Under the pieces are notes generated by a model, which saw only the letters and a program-made list of their open reading frames with translations, did no database searches and was not told where the DNA came from. The position numbers and the translations under genes were made by a program. Of a stretch of 64,000 nucleotides of DNA, positions 1-13,306 are shown piece after piece. The stretch spans positions 372,001 through 436,000 of the forward strand of contig NZ_JH600279.1 in the NCBI RefSeq assembly GCF_000245335.1, in the 5' to 3' direction. Numbering within the stretch: position 1 is the stretch's first letter; every line of letters starts with the position of its first letter. Source of the stretch: Bacillus mojavensis RO-H-1 = KCTC 3706. Its GTDB lineage: Bacteria; Bacillota; Bacilli; Bacillales; Bacillaceae.

Positions 1-76
1 TCACATAACTCCACAGGCTGAATACCTCACCATAATGCATCGGTTCTTCCTGCGGATTACCGCTTAAAATTCCCAT
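1..76 (-). CDS. N-terminal fragment of an unidentified protein
   Basis: Only the first 25 codons lie in the window; the gene runs off the left edge without a stop. The peptide begins MGILSGNPQEEPMHYGEVFS. The ATG is preceded by a strong AAGGAGG about 6 bases upstream, which is the main reason for calling a gene. From memory the start resembles DUF3231 proteins of Bacillus (YvdQ-like), but 25 residues are too few to confirm that. It is co-oriented with the tRNA-Arg gene and separated from it by a terminator. Confidence 0.55.
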   Translation of the reverse strand, partial: MGILSGNPQEEPMHYGEVFSLWSYV

Positions 77-173
77 TGTCATCCTCCTTAGCAAATTCAA
101 TACTGTTCATTTACCTACGATGCCCTGCAGGGGGAAAATTATGTATTTGCGAGAATGTTTTCTTGTACAACAC

Positions 174-212
174 AAAAAAGACAAGAGCGGCAATCGCCAA
201 ACCCTTGTCTTT
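174..212 (-). terminator. Terminator after tRNA-Arg
   Basis: On the minus strand GACAAG pairs with CTTGTC around a loop of about 18 bases, followed by a run of six T. It lies just beyond the 3' end of the tRNA gene and would end its transcript. Confidence 0.7.
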
Positions 213-229
213 CCTGTTGTTCTATTGGA

Positions 230-305
230 CGCGCTCGGAGGGATTCGAACCCCCGACAGACGTGGTACCGGAAACCACCGCTCTATCCAACTGAGCTACG
301 AGCGC
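230..305 (-). tRNA. trnQ-Arg: tRNA-Arg (anticodon CCG)
   Basis: The minus strand folds into a complete tRNA. The acceptor stem is GCGCTCG/CGAGCGC with discriminator G, the D-arm contains AGCTCAGTTGGATAGAGC, the anticodon stem is GTGGT/ACCAC, and the T-arm contains GGTTCGAATCC. The seven-base loop TTCCGGT puts CCG at 269-271, which reads the arginine codon CGG. The base after the discriminator is T, so the 3' CCA is not encoded and must be added after transcription. A sigma-A-like promoter lies just upstream and a terminator just downstream, so it is a single-gene unit. The symbol follows the B. subtilis 168 equivalent at this place. Confidence 0.95.
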
Positions 306-350
306 ATATTGACATATTTTCACTGCGTGATGATAACGTCAGCATAACTC

Positions 351-379
351 ATTATACGGCATTTCAGCTAAAATAACAA
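351..379 (-). promoter_or_regulatory. Promoter of tRNA-Arg
   Basis: On the minus strand TTGTTA (374-379) is followed by a 17-base spacer and a perfect TATAAT (351-356). Transcription would begin around 344, about 40 bases before the mature tRNA 5' end. Confidence 0.65.
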
Positions 380-406
380 CCCTCTTTTTGAAAGGGCTGT
401 TTTTTT
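375..406 (+). terminator. Terminator-like hairpin upstream of clpP
   Basis: AACA and CCCT pair with AGGG and TGTT around a single A/C mismatch, followed by seven T on the plus strand. No plus-strand gene precedes it. A possible promoter (TTGACA at 309-314, 17-base spacer, GATAAC at 332-337) lies upstream, so a transcript of roughly 60 bases could end here. The hairpin could also insulate clpP. Function unknown. Confidence 0.45.
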
Positions 407-447
407 AAGAAGACACATCATCTTCTTTCAGAACCTCACATACGATG

Positions 448-473
448 GTTTGAACCGTTGTATTTTTGGGGAA
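448..473 (+). promoter_or_regulatory. Possible sigma-B promoter of clpP
   Basis: GTTTGA, a 14-base gap and GGGGAA resemble the sigma-B elements GTTTAA and GGGTAT. clpP of B. subtilis is known to have a stress promoter besides the sigma-A one; assigning it to this spot is inference from an imperfect match. Confidence 0.3.
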
Positions 474-516
474 AATGGGAAAAAGAGAAGAGTTTGCATG
501 TCAAGCCAGCTTTTTG

Positions 517-546
517 TTTGACCTTTATTGACCAAAAATGTATCAT
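517..546 (+). promoter_or_regulatory. clpP sigma-A promoter with overlapping CtsR operator
   Basis: TTGACC (518-523), a 17-base spacer and TATCAT (541-546) form a sigma-A promoter. The tandem heptads TTTGACC-TTT-ATTGACC (517-533) are the reverse complement of the CtsR repeat GGTCAAA-NAN-GGTCAAA, with one mismatch. The operator covers the -35 and the spacer, so CtsR binding would block RNA polymerase. This is the known arrangement for class III heat-shock genes. Confidence 0.8.
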
Positions 547-585
547 GTAACTACATACTTACCTAAAAGGTGAAGGAGGAGCATT

Positions 586-1182
586 ATGAATTTAATACCT
601 ACAGTCATTGAACAAACGAACCGCGGGGAAAGAGCGTATGACATTTATTCTCGTTTATTAAAGGATCGTATCATCATGCTTGGATCTGCGATTGATGACA
701 ACGTTGCGAACTCCATCGTGTCACAGCTTTTATTCTTAGAAGCAGAAGACCCTGAAAAAGATATTTCTATTTACATCAACAGCCCGGGCGGCTCTATCAC
801 AGCCGGTATGGCGATTTATGATACCATGCAGTTTATTAAGCCAAAGGTATCTACAATTTGTATCGGTATGGCTGCATCAATGGGTGCATTCCTGCTTGCT
901 GCCGGAGAAAAAGGCAAACGCTATGCGCTTCCTAACAGTGAAGTTATGATTCACCAGCCACTTGGCGGAGCGCAAGGTCAGGCAACAGAAATTGAAATTG
1001 CTGCGAAACGCATTCTCTTGCTTCGCGACAAATTAAACAAAGTGCTTGCTGAACGCACAGGCCAGCCGCTTGAAGTCATTGAGCGCGATACTGACCGCGA
1101 TAACTTCAAATCAGCCGAAGAAGCAATGGAATACGGCTTGATTGATAAGGTTTTGACACGCAACACAGAAGAGCAAAAGTAA
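586..1182 (+). CDS. clpP: ATP-dependent Clp protease proteolytic subunit ClpP
   Basis: The 198-residue protein has the normal ClpP length. It is the serine peptidase of the cytoplasmic ClpCP, ClpEP and ClpXP machines, forming a double heptamer that degrades substrates unfolded by the ATPase partner. The triad is visible as Ser98 in GMAASMGAF, His123 in MIHQPLGG and Asp172 in RDTDRDNF. The start follows a GGAGGAG site. The gene stands alone between a CtsR-controlled promoter and a strong terminator, which fits heat-shock control by CtsR. Nothing about the sequence is unusual. Confidence 0.98.
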   Translation: MNLIPTVIEQTNRGERAYDIYSRLLKDRIIMLGSAIDDNVANSIVSQLLFLEAEDPEKDISIYINSPGGSITAGMAIYDTMQFIKPKVSTICIGMAASMGAFLLAAGEKGKRYALPNSEVMIHQPLGGAQGQATEIEIAAKRILLLRDKLNKVLAERTGQPLEVIERDTDRDNFKSAEEAMEYGLIDKVLTRNTEEQK

Positions 1183-1190
1183 TACTGCGA

Positions 1191-1222
1191 CCTGCAAGAG
1201 ACATGTCTCTTGCAGGTTTTTT
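1191..1222 (+). terminator. clpP terminator
   Basis: A perfect 12-bp stem, CCTGCAAGAGAC paired with GTCTCTTGCAGG (four-base loop at most), is followed by six T. The minus strand lacks a T-run here, so it would end the maltodextrin operon less well, although no better terminator follows pgcM. Confidence 0.9.
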
Positions 1223-1297
1223 CATGCTAAAGCAGTTACTTACTGACAAGTGAACATACATACAAAATATCGGAAATTCAGCCCCTTTCTCCTCCTT

Positions 1298-5897
<4,600 letters not shown>

Positions 5898-5926
<29 letters not shown>

Positions 5927-6788
5927 AATTTCCTCCCGAATGTAAGTTTCCATTATAACGGCGGGTTTTGGTCAAATATCTAAATGCAAAAGAGATCATC
6001 AAGGTGACGCCACAAGAATGGATCATCAATACAGTGATCAAGTCAAAATGAACCATACCGACAGCAGCTGCCACAAAGGCTGGCAGTGCTGATGCGCAAA
6101 TCGCTATAGATGCCGCTTCCTTAACTGACGCAATTGAGATCATGTTTGATAATTTTGTGATCCACATGCCTCCCGCAAGAACAGCCGTCAAAAAAAACTG
6201 GATCATAAAAATCACCGCATATGCCAGCATCATGATCATCGGCTTATACTGTGACAGCCACCATTTATTGATAAAACGCTCTACATCATGGGTGTTTGGA
6301 TTCTTAAGCTTAACGTCCATTTTCGCATAGCGAACAGAAAACCCCGCTCCATTTTGATCGGTGATGATCAGATGATCAGACTGAAATATAATTGCGTTAT
6401 CATATCCAGCCACTTTCAAACGTCCATTTTCACCGCTCGTCTTAAACTCATGCTTCATATCAACCGCCAGCAAATTCTGTCCATCTTCAATCCGATCAGA
6501 GCTTTTCCCGCCTGTCAGTTTTCCGTTTCTGATTTGAAAGCCTTGTAATTGATCAGCAAATCGATCATTGACCTTTTGAATAGCTGACGGCATGAAGGAT
6601 TGAACGTTAAAGTGATCCATTTTCATAAACGAAACCGTCAACGGCGCCATCAAACACGCAGTTAAAAACATAAAGAGAAAAGAGAGCTGCAGCCAGCTGA
6701 ATGTATTCCTATAACGGCAAACACCTGACGGAGATGCGGCCGCTTTCAGGCAGCGAATCATAAAGTTTTCATTTTGCAGATTCTTCAT
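5898..6788 (-). CDS. yvdJ: Membrane protein of the maltodextrin operon, DUF1189-like
   Basis: A 296-residue protein of unproven function. It has one membrane segment near residues 29-50, an extracytoplasmic domain of about 130 residues, then three to four segments from about 180 to the C terminus, a layout shared with DUF1189 proteins (family assigned from memory). It lies between permease gene mdxG (4-base gap) and mdxK (29-base overlap), so it is certainly co-transcribed with the maltodextrin transporter. It has neither the EAA loop of ABC permeases nor catalytic motifs. A role as accessory or sensor subunit of the transporter is only inference from position. Confidence 0.85.
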
Positions 6789-6792
6789 CGAA

Positions 6793-7629
6793 CTACCCCT
6801 TTGTTCCGCCGGCTGTCAGCCCGGACACAAAGTTCTTTTGGAGAAAAAAGAACAAGACGCATATCGGCAGTGCGGCAAGTATCGCTCCGGCCGCAAACAG
6901 GGCGACTTTTTGCTGTTGCGGGTTTGAAATGAATGATTGCAGCCCCACAGCGATGGTCAGCCTTTCCGGTGCGCGAAGCAAAAACTTTGCCAGCAAATAG
7001 TCGCCAAACGGGGCCATAAAAGCCCAAAGCGCTTGTACCGCAAGCATCGGCTTAACAAGCGGCAAAACAATTGATGCGAAAATCCTCAGATGTCCCGCAC
7101 CATCAATTCGCGCTGCTTCATCAATTTCTCTCGGCACAGTATCAAAATAACCTTTCATCAGCCACGTGTTCATCGGAATTCCGCCGCCGATATAGATTGC
7201 TGTCAAAAACCAGTATTGATCGAGGGCGCCTATCAGCATGGCCAGGACGTAAAAAGCAGTCAGCGCTGCCATCGTCGGCACCATTTGAATGATTAAAAAG
7301 AATACCAGGCTCTTTTTTCTGCCTGCAAACCGATAGCGGCTGTACGTATAGCCGGCGAGTGTCACAATCGTAACCTGCAATACCATGACCGATAGCGCGA
7401 TGACAATTGTATTGCTGTACCAATGAAGATAAAGCGTCTCGTCAAATAGCCGCTTAAAATGGTCCAAAGTCCAAGAACCCGAAAAATCAAGCTGAAAAGC
7501 CGCCACATTCCCCACACGAAAAGCGGATGTTGCCGTAATCAGCAGCGGATATAGAATGACGATACTTAAAAGCGTCAAAAATAAATAGGTACAGATTCTA
7601 TTAAGCATTCTGGCAGTTCTCGCCTTCAC
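6793..7629 (-). CDS. mdxG: Maltodextrin ABC transporter permease MdxG
   Basis: A 278-residue MalG-type inner-membrane permease with six predicted membrane segments. The loop [17 protein letters not shown] is the EAA motif that docks the ATPase. Together with MdxF it forms the channel for maltodextrins delivered by MdxE. No ATPase gene lies in the operon; in B. subtilis the shared ATPase MsmX, encoded elsewhere, energizes this importer. The start is GTG directly after the mdxF stop, with AGGAGG inside the end of mdxF. Confidence 0.95.
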   Translation of the reverse strand: MKARTARMLNRICTYLFLTLLSIVILYPLLITATSAFRVGNVAAFQLDFSGSWTLDHFKRLFDETLYLHWYSNTIVIALSVMVLQVTIVTLAGYTYSRYRFAGRKKSLVFFLIIQMVPTMAALTAFYVLAMLIGALDQYWFLTAIYIGGGIPMNTWLMKGYFDTVPREIDEAARIDGAGHLRIFASIVLPLVKPMLAVQALWAFMAPFGDYLLAKFLLRAPERLTIAVGLQSFISNPQQQKVALFAAGAILAALPICVLFFFLQKNFVSGLTAGGTKG

Positions 7630-8937
7630 CTACATAACCTCCTCATTGCCAAAGGCATTCGATTTTTTAAAAGCAATCAGGGAAATTCCTATGACAATGA
7701 AAGAAATTAACAATGTAACAGCCGCCGCAACAGAATATTGCGGTGATGTGCCTGTTGTCAGTTTATAAATCCAAGAGATTAAAATATCGGTCGACCCGGC
7801 GCCTGCTCCCGCGCTGCCCGGTCCTCCCTCATTAAATAAGTAGATGATCGAGAAATTATTAAAATTAAACGTATACTGGGTAATCATCACAGGCGCTGTC
7901 GCAAATAAAATCATCGGGAATGTAATATGTTGAAAACGCTGAAAAAAAGTGGCCCCGTCAACCTTTGCCGCTTCATACAGTTCACCTGGAATCGCCTGAA
8001 GCACGCCCGTTACCATCACATAAATATAAGGAAAACCAAGCCAGGTCTGAATCATAATGAGAGCCGTCTTCGTCCAGAAAGGATCGGTCTTCCACGCGAT
8101 CGCCGGCAGCTCTACAAACGGCAGGTGATTTAATAATGGTATCACCTGTGCATTCATCGCCCCTACGCTGTCGTTAAACATGTTGGAAAAACTCATGATT
8201 GTAATAAAAGCCGGAACAGCCCACGGGAATAAGAAGATCATTCGATATATCCGCTTGCCTTTTATAAAGTCTTGATTGACGAAAAGAGCCGTCACAATGC
8301 CCAAAATGATTTGCAGCGTTGTCGCACAGATTGTCCAGATGATTGTCCAGCCCAGTACATTCACAAATGTTTCACGATAGGAGCCAAGGAGAAAAATATT
8401 CAAGAAATTCTTAAAACCGACCCAGTCAATCAGACTATTAGGCGGAATATGATAAAAATCATAGTTTGTTAATGCAACAAACAGAGTCACCAAAACCGGA
8501 AAAATAATTACAAACACCATCATGATATATGCCGGCAGTGTAAATAAATATGGAAACCCTTTATCTCCCGCATGACAGATCATGTCCCTGGCTGTTGTAT
8601 TGACCTTCAAACCCGCCGCTTTCATAGCGGCGGTCTTACGCGAATCATAAATATTAAAGATATAGAACATGAGGAACATCAGCGTCACGATCAATTGCAG
8701 TGTGCCTTCAATCAGCATAAACAGTGAGTGGTCTTTACCGGGAACACTCCCCAATGTAATCAATCCGGTTAGCGCCTGAATACCGAAAACGCATAATTCA
8801 AAAACAAACAAACCTGTGATGACCAGAAACAAGATCCCCTTTGAAAACTGATGATTCGCAAATTGCCCAAGCCCTGGAATGATCGATAAAAGCCCTGCCT
8901 TTCGTTTTTGCTTTGCATGTGTGTGGTGTTGATTCAT
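7630..8937 (-). CDS. mdxF: Maltodextrin ABC transporter permease MdxF
   Basis: A 435-residue MalF-type permease. The EAA motif is ELYEAAKVDGATFFQRF. The N-terminal ~110 residues add an extra membrane module (LLSIIPGLGQFANHQFSKG, then two hydrophobic segments) before the six-segment permease core, longer than MdxG but normal for MalF-like subunits. The stop abuts the GTG start of mdxG with no gap, so the two are translationally coupled. Confidence 0.95.
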   Translation of the reverse strand: MNQHHTHAKQKRKAGLLSIIPGLGQFANHQFSKGILFLVITGLFVFELCVFGIQALTGLITLGSVPGKDHSLFMLIEGTLQLIVTLMFLMFYIFNIYDSRKTAAMKAAGLKVNTTARDMICHAGDKGFPYLFTLPAYIMMVFVIIFPVLVTLFVALTNYDFYHIPPNSLIDWVGFKNFLNIFLLGSYRETFVNVLGWTIIWTICATTLQIILGIVTALFVNQDFIKGKRIYRMIFLFPWAVPAFITIMSFSNMFNDSVGAMNAQVIPLLNHLPFVELPAIAWKTDPFWTKTALIMIQTWLGFPYIYVMVTGVLQAIPGELYEAAKVDGATFFQRFQHITFPMILFATAPVMITQYTFNFNNFSIIYLFNEGGPGSAGAGAGSTDILISWIYKLTTGTSPQYSVAAAVTLLISFIVIGISLIAFKKSNAFGNEEVM

Positions 8938-8977
8938 TTTTTTCGCCCTCTATTCTTCCGGACGCTACCCCGCCGTT

Positions 8978-10231
8978 TTATTTCACATACTTTTCTTTTA
9001 TATTTTCCTTCATGACGTTTACAGCATCATCCGCTGATTGTTGTGCTGCTTTTTTTCCTGTAGCTGCATCAAAAATCAAACTTTCCGCTCCTGTCCATAC
9101 CTCAGCCATTTCCGGAATATTTGGAGTTGGTGTCGCTGTTTCATATTGTGTAATCACAGCTGACGTCAGCTCATTTTTTAGCTCATCCGCTTTCTTCCTT
9201 GCAGCTGTGTTGGCCGGAACTTCGTTTGTATCGTCATAAAAAACGTAGGCATTGGCATCATTTGTAGCATACTCAAGCCACTTTTCAGCCAGTTCGGGTT
9301 CTTTTGTATATTTTGAAGCAACCCAGCCCTTGCCGCCGGCAAAAGGGGCATATTCTTCTCCGTTTGGCAATGTCGGAATAGGAGCCGCTCCGTAGTTCAA
9401 TTTAGCCTCTTTATAGTTGGCAGCTGACCAAGGTCCGCCGATGATAGCACCCGCTTTGCCATCTAAAAACATCTGCTGAATAAAATCATCTGCGCTTGAA
9501 TTGTCTTGCATGCCTTTTGGCCAATAGGTTTTAAACCATCTCTCCGCATATTTCACAGCTTCTACTGCCCCTTTATTGTTCAGGCCGATATCCCCGGAAT
9601 CTGTGCCGTTTTTCCCAAACACGTATCCGCCGTAACCCGCCAATAAACCGTATGACATATAAAAGTCAGTCCATTTCGCTAAAAATCCGGTTGATTTTCC
9701 ATTTTCTGAAGCAAACGCAAAGCGGGAATCCTTTGCTAATTTTTCAAGGTCTTTAAATGTTTTTGGTGCTGTTTTTAAAAGATCTTTGTTGTAGTATAAA
9801 ACAAGTGTTTCAATGACCAGCGGCATTCCATACACCTTTCCGTCAACCGTCACCTGCTGCATTTCTTTATCGCCGAAACTTTTTGTATGAGATGGCTTAA
9901 TGTCTAGCAAATGTCCCTGCTGGCCCAAACCGCCGATCCGGTCGTATGCTGCAAGCATCACATCAGGTGCATTCCCCGCCGGACCATCGAGAGGAAGCGC
10001 TTCCAATTGATCGAACATTTGCTTTTCAACAATTTTTATTGTGACATCATTCTCTTTTTCAAACTTTGCTTTGATGCTTTCAATGTATTTTTTATAGGTT
10101 TCTTCAACAGACACAGTCAGTACCTTTTTGCCGTCAGAGCTTGCCGGATCTTTTGAACTTGAGCAGGCGGCAAGACCGAATGTCAGGACTGATGCTGCCA
10201 ATAAGGCGAAGGCCTTTTTAAAAACTACCAT
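8978..10231 (-). CDS. mdxE: Maltodextrin-binding lipoprotein MdxE
   Basis: A 417-residue solute-binding protein of the maltose type. The signal peptide ends in the lipobox GLAAC with the lipidated Cys23, so the protein is anchored outside the membrane, where it captures maltodextrins for MdxFG. The ATG follows GGGGGA. The cre-like element and the LacI-type operator at 10281-10321 lie just upstream, suggesting that transport genes can be transcribed from their own promoter besides read-through from yvdF. Confidence 0.96.
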   Translation of the reverse strand: MVVFKKAFALLAASVLTFGLAACSSSKDPASSDGKKVLTVSVEETYKKYIESIKAKFEKENDVTIKIVEKQMFDQLEALPLDGPAGNAPDVMLAAYDRIGGLGQQGHLLDIKPSHTKSFGDKEMQQVTVDGKVYGMPLVIETLVLYYNKDLLKTAPKTFKDLEKLAKDSRFAFASENGKSTGFLAKWTDFYMSYGLLAGYGGYVFGKNGTDSGDIGLNNKGAVEAVKYAERWFKTYWPKGMQDNSSADDFIQQMFLDGKAGAIIGGPWSAANYKEAKLNYGAAPIPTLPNGEEYAPFAGGKGWVASKYTKEPELAEKWLEYATNDANAYVFYDDTNEVPANTAARKKADELKNELTSAVITQYETATPTPNIPEMAEVWTGAESLIFDAATGKKAAQQSADDAVNVMKENIKEKYVK

Positions 10232-10280
10232 CTCTTTTCCCCCTTCTATTTATGAATCTATAACAATTGTATGGCTCTGT

Positions 10281-10294
10281 AGAAAGCGGTTACA
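10281..10294. promoter_or_regulatory. cre-like CcpA site upstream of mdxE
   Basis: AGAAAGCGGTTACA differs from the catabolite-responsive element consensus TGWAANCGNTNWCA mainly at the first base. Its place between yvdF and mdxE fits catabolite repression of maltodextrin uptake by CcpA. Confidence 0.6.
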
Positions 10295-10307
10295 ACATCT
10301 TTCGATT

Positions 10308-10321
10308 TGTTACCGATAACA
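10308..10321. promoter_or_regulatory. Probable MdxR operator upstream of mdxE
   Basis: TGTTACCGATAACA is a near-perfect palindrome with central CG, typical of LacI-family operators. It matches the perfect palindrome at 12178-12191 at all but one base. The nearby LacI-family gene mdxR makes MdxR the likely ligand. Confidence 0.6.
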
Positions 10322-10325
10322 GAAT

Positions 10326-12092
10326 TTAAACAGGGGCGGCAGCACCCAAAATAAAAAATTCTCCCGGCTGAATGGCAATCACATCGCTATGATGAAGCGG
10401 CTGCTCTGTCCATGCATCGTAGATTTTCTTATTTCTTTCAATATTCAAATCTTGCAAACTGACATGTCGAGCCGCTTCCCCTTGATTAAAGAAATAAATC
10501 AGTTTTTTTTCATCAAGAGTCCGTGAAAAACGAATAAAATTGTTTTGGTCATCCAGCAGATTCCACTCAAGAGTTCCTTCAGTTAATACAGTGTTTTCTT
10601 GTTTGCGTAAAGCAATTAACCGTTTCATAAATGTGTGCATCTCTTGGTTTTGCTTCTCTTTGTCCCAAACCATACATTTCCGGCATAACGGATCATTTTC
10701 GCCGTCCAGCCCGATTTCCGTTCCGTAATAGATGCATGGTGAACCTGTCTGGGCAAACATAAAGGCCAGCAAAGCGCGTGCCTTTTTCTCGTCATTTCGG
10801 CATCTGGTCAAAAGGCGTTTTGTGTCATGGCTGTCCAGTAAATTAAACATCACCTCATTGACCTGCTTCATCCCATTCATCAAATGTGCATTTAACCGGT
10901 GGGCCATACGCGAGGCTGGAATCGCCCGGTCAGCAAAATATTCAATCATAGGCTCTGTAAAAGGATAGTTCATCACCGCATGAAATTCATCTCCTCTTAG
11001 CCAAGGTTCGGAAGAATGCCAGATTTCTCCCAGAATATAAATATCAGGCTTTTCTGCTGATACGGCTTGCTTGAATGTCTTCCAAAAAGCGTGATCCACT
11101 TCATTTGCCACGTCCAAACGCCAGCCGTCAATGTCAAATTCGCGAATCCAATACAAAGCAATATCAAGCAAATATCTCTGTACCTCGGGATTAGCCGTAT
11201 GTAACTTCGGCATATCGGGAGTAAACGCAAATGTATCATAATTGCCTTCTGTGACAGGAAAAGAGTGAATATGGAACCAGTCTTTATAGCGGGATTGAGC
11301 TCCGTTTTTCACGACATCCTGCCACTGCGGAGAAGCACTGCCTATATGATTAAAAACAGCATCAAGCATAATTCTCATCCCCCGCTGATGAATCTGGCTG
11401 ACCAATGTGCGAAAAAGCTCCGGATCTCCAAAATGCGGATCAATGGAATAGTAATCCAGCGTGTCGTATTTATGATTAGAAGGCGCGGAAAAAATAGGAG
11501 TTAAATAAATTCCGTTCACCCCTAAATCCTCTACATAATCAAGCTTGTCAACAATTCCTTGCAAATCTCCTCCAAAAAAATCATTGACGTCCGGATCTTT
11601 GCTCCCCCACGGCAATACATTTTCCGGCGATAAATCTTCTCTACCATTAGCAAAACGCTCCGGAAAAACTTGATACCAAACCGTTGATTTGGCCCACTCA
11701 GGCGCTTGGAATGTATCGGCCTCATGAACAAATGGAAGTTTAAAATAATAATGGATCGTCTCCAGCGTTTTTTCGTTATAAGGGCATACACCAGAGCTTC
11801 CGAAAAAGATGTCTTCATGATGGTCTGTTACAACAAACGCATATTGCAAACGCCTGAATGGCGGCACCACTTCAGCAAACCAATAATCATGCATGTCCGT
11901 TGCGGCGATTTTCCTCATCGGATGCTCGTTTGCCGCCCACCTGCCATCGTTGTACTCATAAGGATCGCCCCAAATTAATCGAATGTGATCGGCATCACCT
12001 TTTTTCGTCCGAATCTTGATATGCACTGTCCGCCCGTCATAAGAATAAGCATCAGAACTGAATGGCTGATGATGAATCGCTGCATATTCCAT
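10326..12092 (-). CDS. yvdF: Neopullulanase-type maltogenic amylase
   Basis: A 588-residue GH13 enzyme with an N-terminal starch-binding-like domain (about 1-120) typical of cyclomaltodextrinase/neopullulanase. The barrel carries Asp327 in GWRLDV, Glu356 in ILGEIW and Asp423 in LLDSHDTKR. It has no signal peptide, so it acts inside the cell on imported maltodextrins and cyclodextrins, giving maltose for MdxK and MalL. The chosen ATG is the second of two adjacent ones, 7 bases after GGGGG. It is the first gene after mdxR and has its own operator region. Also called bbmA. Confidence 0.93.
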   Translation of the reverse strand: MEYAAIHHQPFSSDAYSYDGRTVHIKIRTKKGDADHIRLIWGDPYEYNDGRWAANEHPMRKIAATDMHDYWFAEVVPPFRRLQYAFVVTDHHEDIFFGSSGVCPYNEKTLETIHYYFKLPFVHEADTFQAPEWAKSTVWYQVFPERFANGREDLSPENVLPWGSKDPDVNDFFGGDLQGIVDKLDYVEDLGVNGIYLTPIFSAPSNHKYDTLDYYSIDPHFGDPELFRTLVSQIHQRGMRIMLDAVFNHIGSASPQWQDVVKNGAQSRYKDWFHIHSFPVTEGNYDTFAFTPDMPKLHTANPEVQRYLLDIALYWIREFDIDGWRLDVANEVDHAFWKTFKQAVSAEKPDIYILGEIWHSSEPWLRGDEFHAVMNYPFTEPMIEYFADRAIPASRMAHRLNAHLMNGMKQVNEVMFNLLDSHDTKRLLTRCRNDEKKARALLAFMFAQTGSPCIYYGTEIGLDGENDPLCRKCMVWDKEKQNQEMHTFMKRLIALRKQENTVLTEGTLEWNLLDDQNNFIRFSRTLDEKKLIYFFNQGEAARHVSLQDLNIERNKKIYDAWTEQPLHHSDVIAIQPGEFFILGAAAPV

Positions 12093-12177
12093 CATGTCTC
12101 CCCCTTTGATTTCCGTTTTAATCCGGTTCAATTTTGAAAGTATCATGATGAAATCGTAGGAACAATCCTTTTTGTCT

Positions 12178-12191
12178 TGTTATCGATAACA
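12178..12191. promoter_or_regulatory. Probable MdxR operator upstream of yvdF
   Basis: TGTTATCGATAACA is a perfect 14-bp palindrome between the mdxR stop and the yvdF start. It matches the site before mdxE, so both transcription units appear to respond to the same LacI-family protein. Confidence 0.65.
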
Positions 12192-12202
12192 GAATAAGGC
12201 TC

Positions 12203-13153
12203 TTACAGAGTCGATTCACGCACGATTAACTCCGGCTCAAAAAATAGATGTCCTTGGGGAGCACCGCCTTCATTCATTTTTTTCAGCAGCATTCTCGCAC
12301 AGGCCTCACCCATTTCAACTACTGGCTGTCTGACTGTAGTCAACCGGGGCGAGGAGATGCGATCAAGAAAAACACCGTCATTCCCGGTAACCGCAACGTC
12401 TTCCGGAATTCGTTTTCCAAGCGATTGCGCCGCACGAATGACACCGAGCGCGATTCGATCGGATGCGCAGACAAACGCTGCCTGTTTGTCCATGGATTTC
12501 AGTACTTCTCTCGCAAGGCATTCACTTTTCTTAGAACTGTTATCGATCCGAAACATATTCGTTTTGTTAAAGCTTTCATTCATCGCACGAATATACCCCT
12601 GTTCTCTTGAGCGTTCGAAAGGCTCATCTAAATCAATGCCAAAAAAGACAACTTCCCGCTCGCCCAGTCCCATGACATGGCGTGTTGCCATAAAAGTGCC
12701 TTTTTCGTTATTCACATCGATAAAGTCAAAGCCCATTTCATTTTGCCCAAATACGACTAGCGGTTTTTCAAAAGCTTTGATCACACCTTCAAAATCGGAC
12801 TTTCTCAAGCCAGTGGCAATAATACCGTCGCATTGCCCAATATTAAGAGAATTTCTTGTCACAAGCTGCAAAGCATAATGACGGCGATCCAGCTCCCGGC
12901 TGATTCCGGTCAACAAGTTCATGTAATACGGCTCTGTCGTATCCATTTCCTCGAGAATCAACAGTTTGACAACCTGTGTTCTGTTTTGCACGAGCGCTCT
13001 TGCCGCATAATTAGGGATGTAATTCAGCTCTTTCATCGCGGAATGAACAAGCTTTTTTAATTCGTCTGTCACCGTCTCAGGGTGATTGATCACTCGTGAT
13101 ACCGTCATTTTAGAAACATTTGCTTTTTTCGCTACATCTGACAATGTTGCCAT
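12203..13153 (-). CDS. mdxR: LacI-family regulator of the maltodextrin operon
   Basis: A 316-residue protein with an N-terminal LacI helix-turn-helix (ATLSDVAKKANVSKMTVSRV) and hinge (IPNYAARAL), followed by a periplasmic-binding-like effector domain. It controls the yvdF-mdx genes in response to maltodextrin; in B. subtilis MdxR is described as an activator. The ATG two codons inside the longest frame is chosen because GGAGGGG then lies 6 bases upstream. No terminator separates it from yvdF, so read-through is possible. Also called yvdE. Confidence 0.93.
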   Translation of the reverse strand: MATLSDVAKKANVSKMTVSRVINHPETVTDELKKLVHSAMKELNYIPNYAARALVQNRTQVVKLLILEEMDTTEPYYMNLLTGISRELDRRHYALQLVTRNSLNIGQCDGIIATGLRKSDFEGVIKAFEKPLVVFGQNEMGFDFIDVNNEKGTFMATRHVMGLGEREVVFFGIDLDEPFERSREQGYIRAMNESFNKTNMFRIDNSSKKSECLAREVLKSMDKQAAFVCASDRIALGVIRAAQSLGKRIPEDVAVTGNDGVFLDRISSPRLTTVRQPVVEMGEACARMLLKKMNEGGAPQGHLFFEPELIVRESTL

Positions 13154-13250
13154 TTTCATCCCCTCCTCACCTGTGCTTATTACGCCTATCCAAACTAGTG
13201 AAAAAGTCCTTTATTATAGTAAATTATACTATGTAACCATTAAGAAACTA

Positions 13251-13277
13251 AAAAAGAGATTTCCTACAGGAAACCTC
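13251..13277 (-). terminator. yvdD terminator
   Basis: On the minus strand GAGGTTTCC pairs with GGAAATCTC around a four-base loop and is followed by five to six T. It separates yvdD from the downstream mdxR promoter region. Confidence 0.8.
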
Positions 13278-13306
13278 ACATTGTAATAATCAGCTTTGAT
13301 TGCTCA

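Noticed and set aside
230..305. tRNA gene as a phage or island attachment site
   Set aside because: No integrase gene or duplicated tRNA end is seen nearby.
76..376. Three short plus-strand frames across the tRNA
   Set aside because: They run through the tRNA gene and its terminator, so they cannot be independent genes.
1223..1297. Small gene after pgcM suggested by a GGAGGAG-like stretch
   Set aside because: The only ATG at a usable distance is followed by a stop within five codons.
12357..12878. 173-codon plus-strand open frame
   Set aside because: It is antisense to mdxR, has no ribosome site, and its composition is explained by the LacI-type gene on the other strand.
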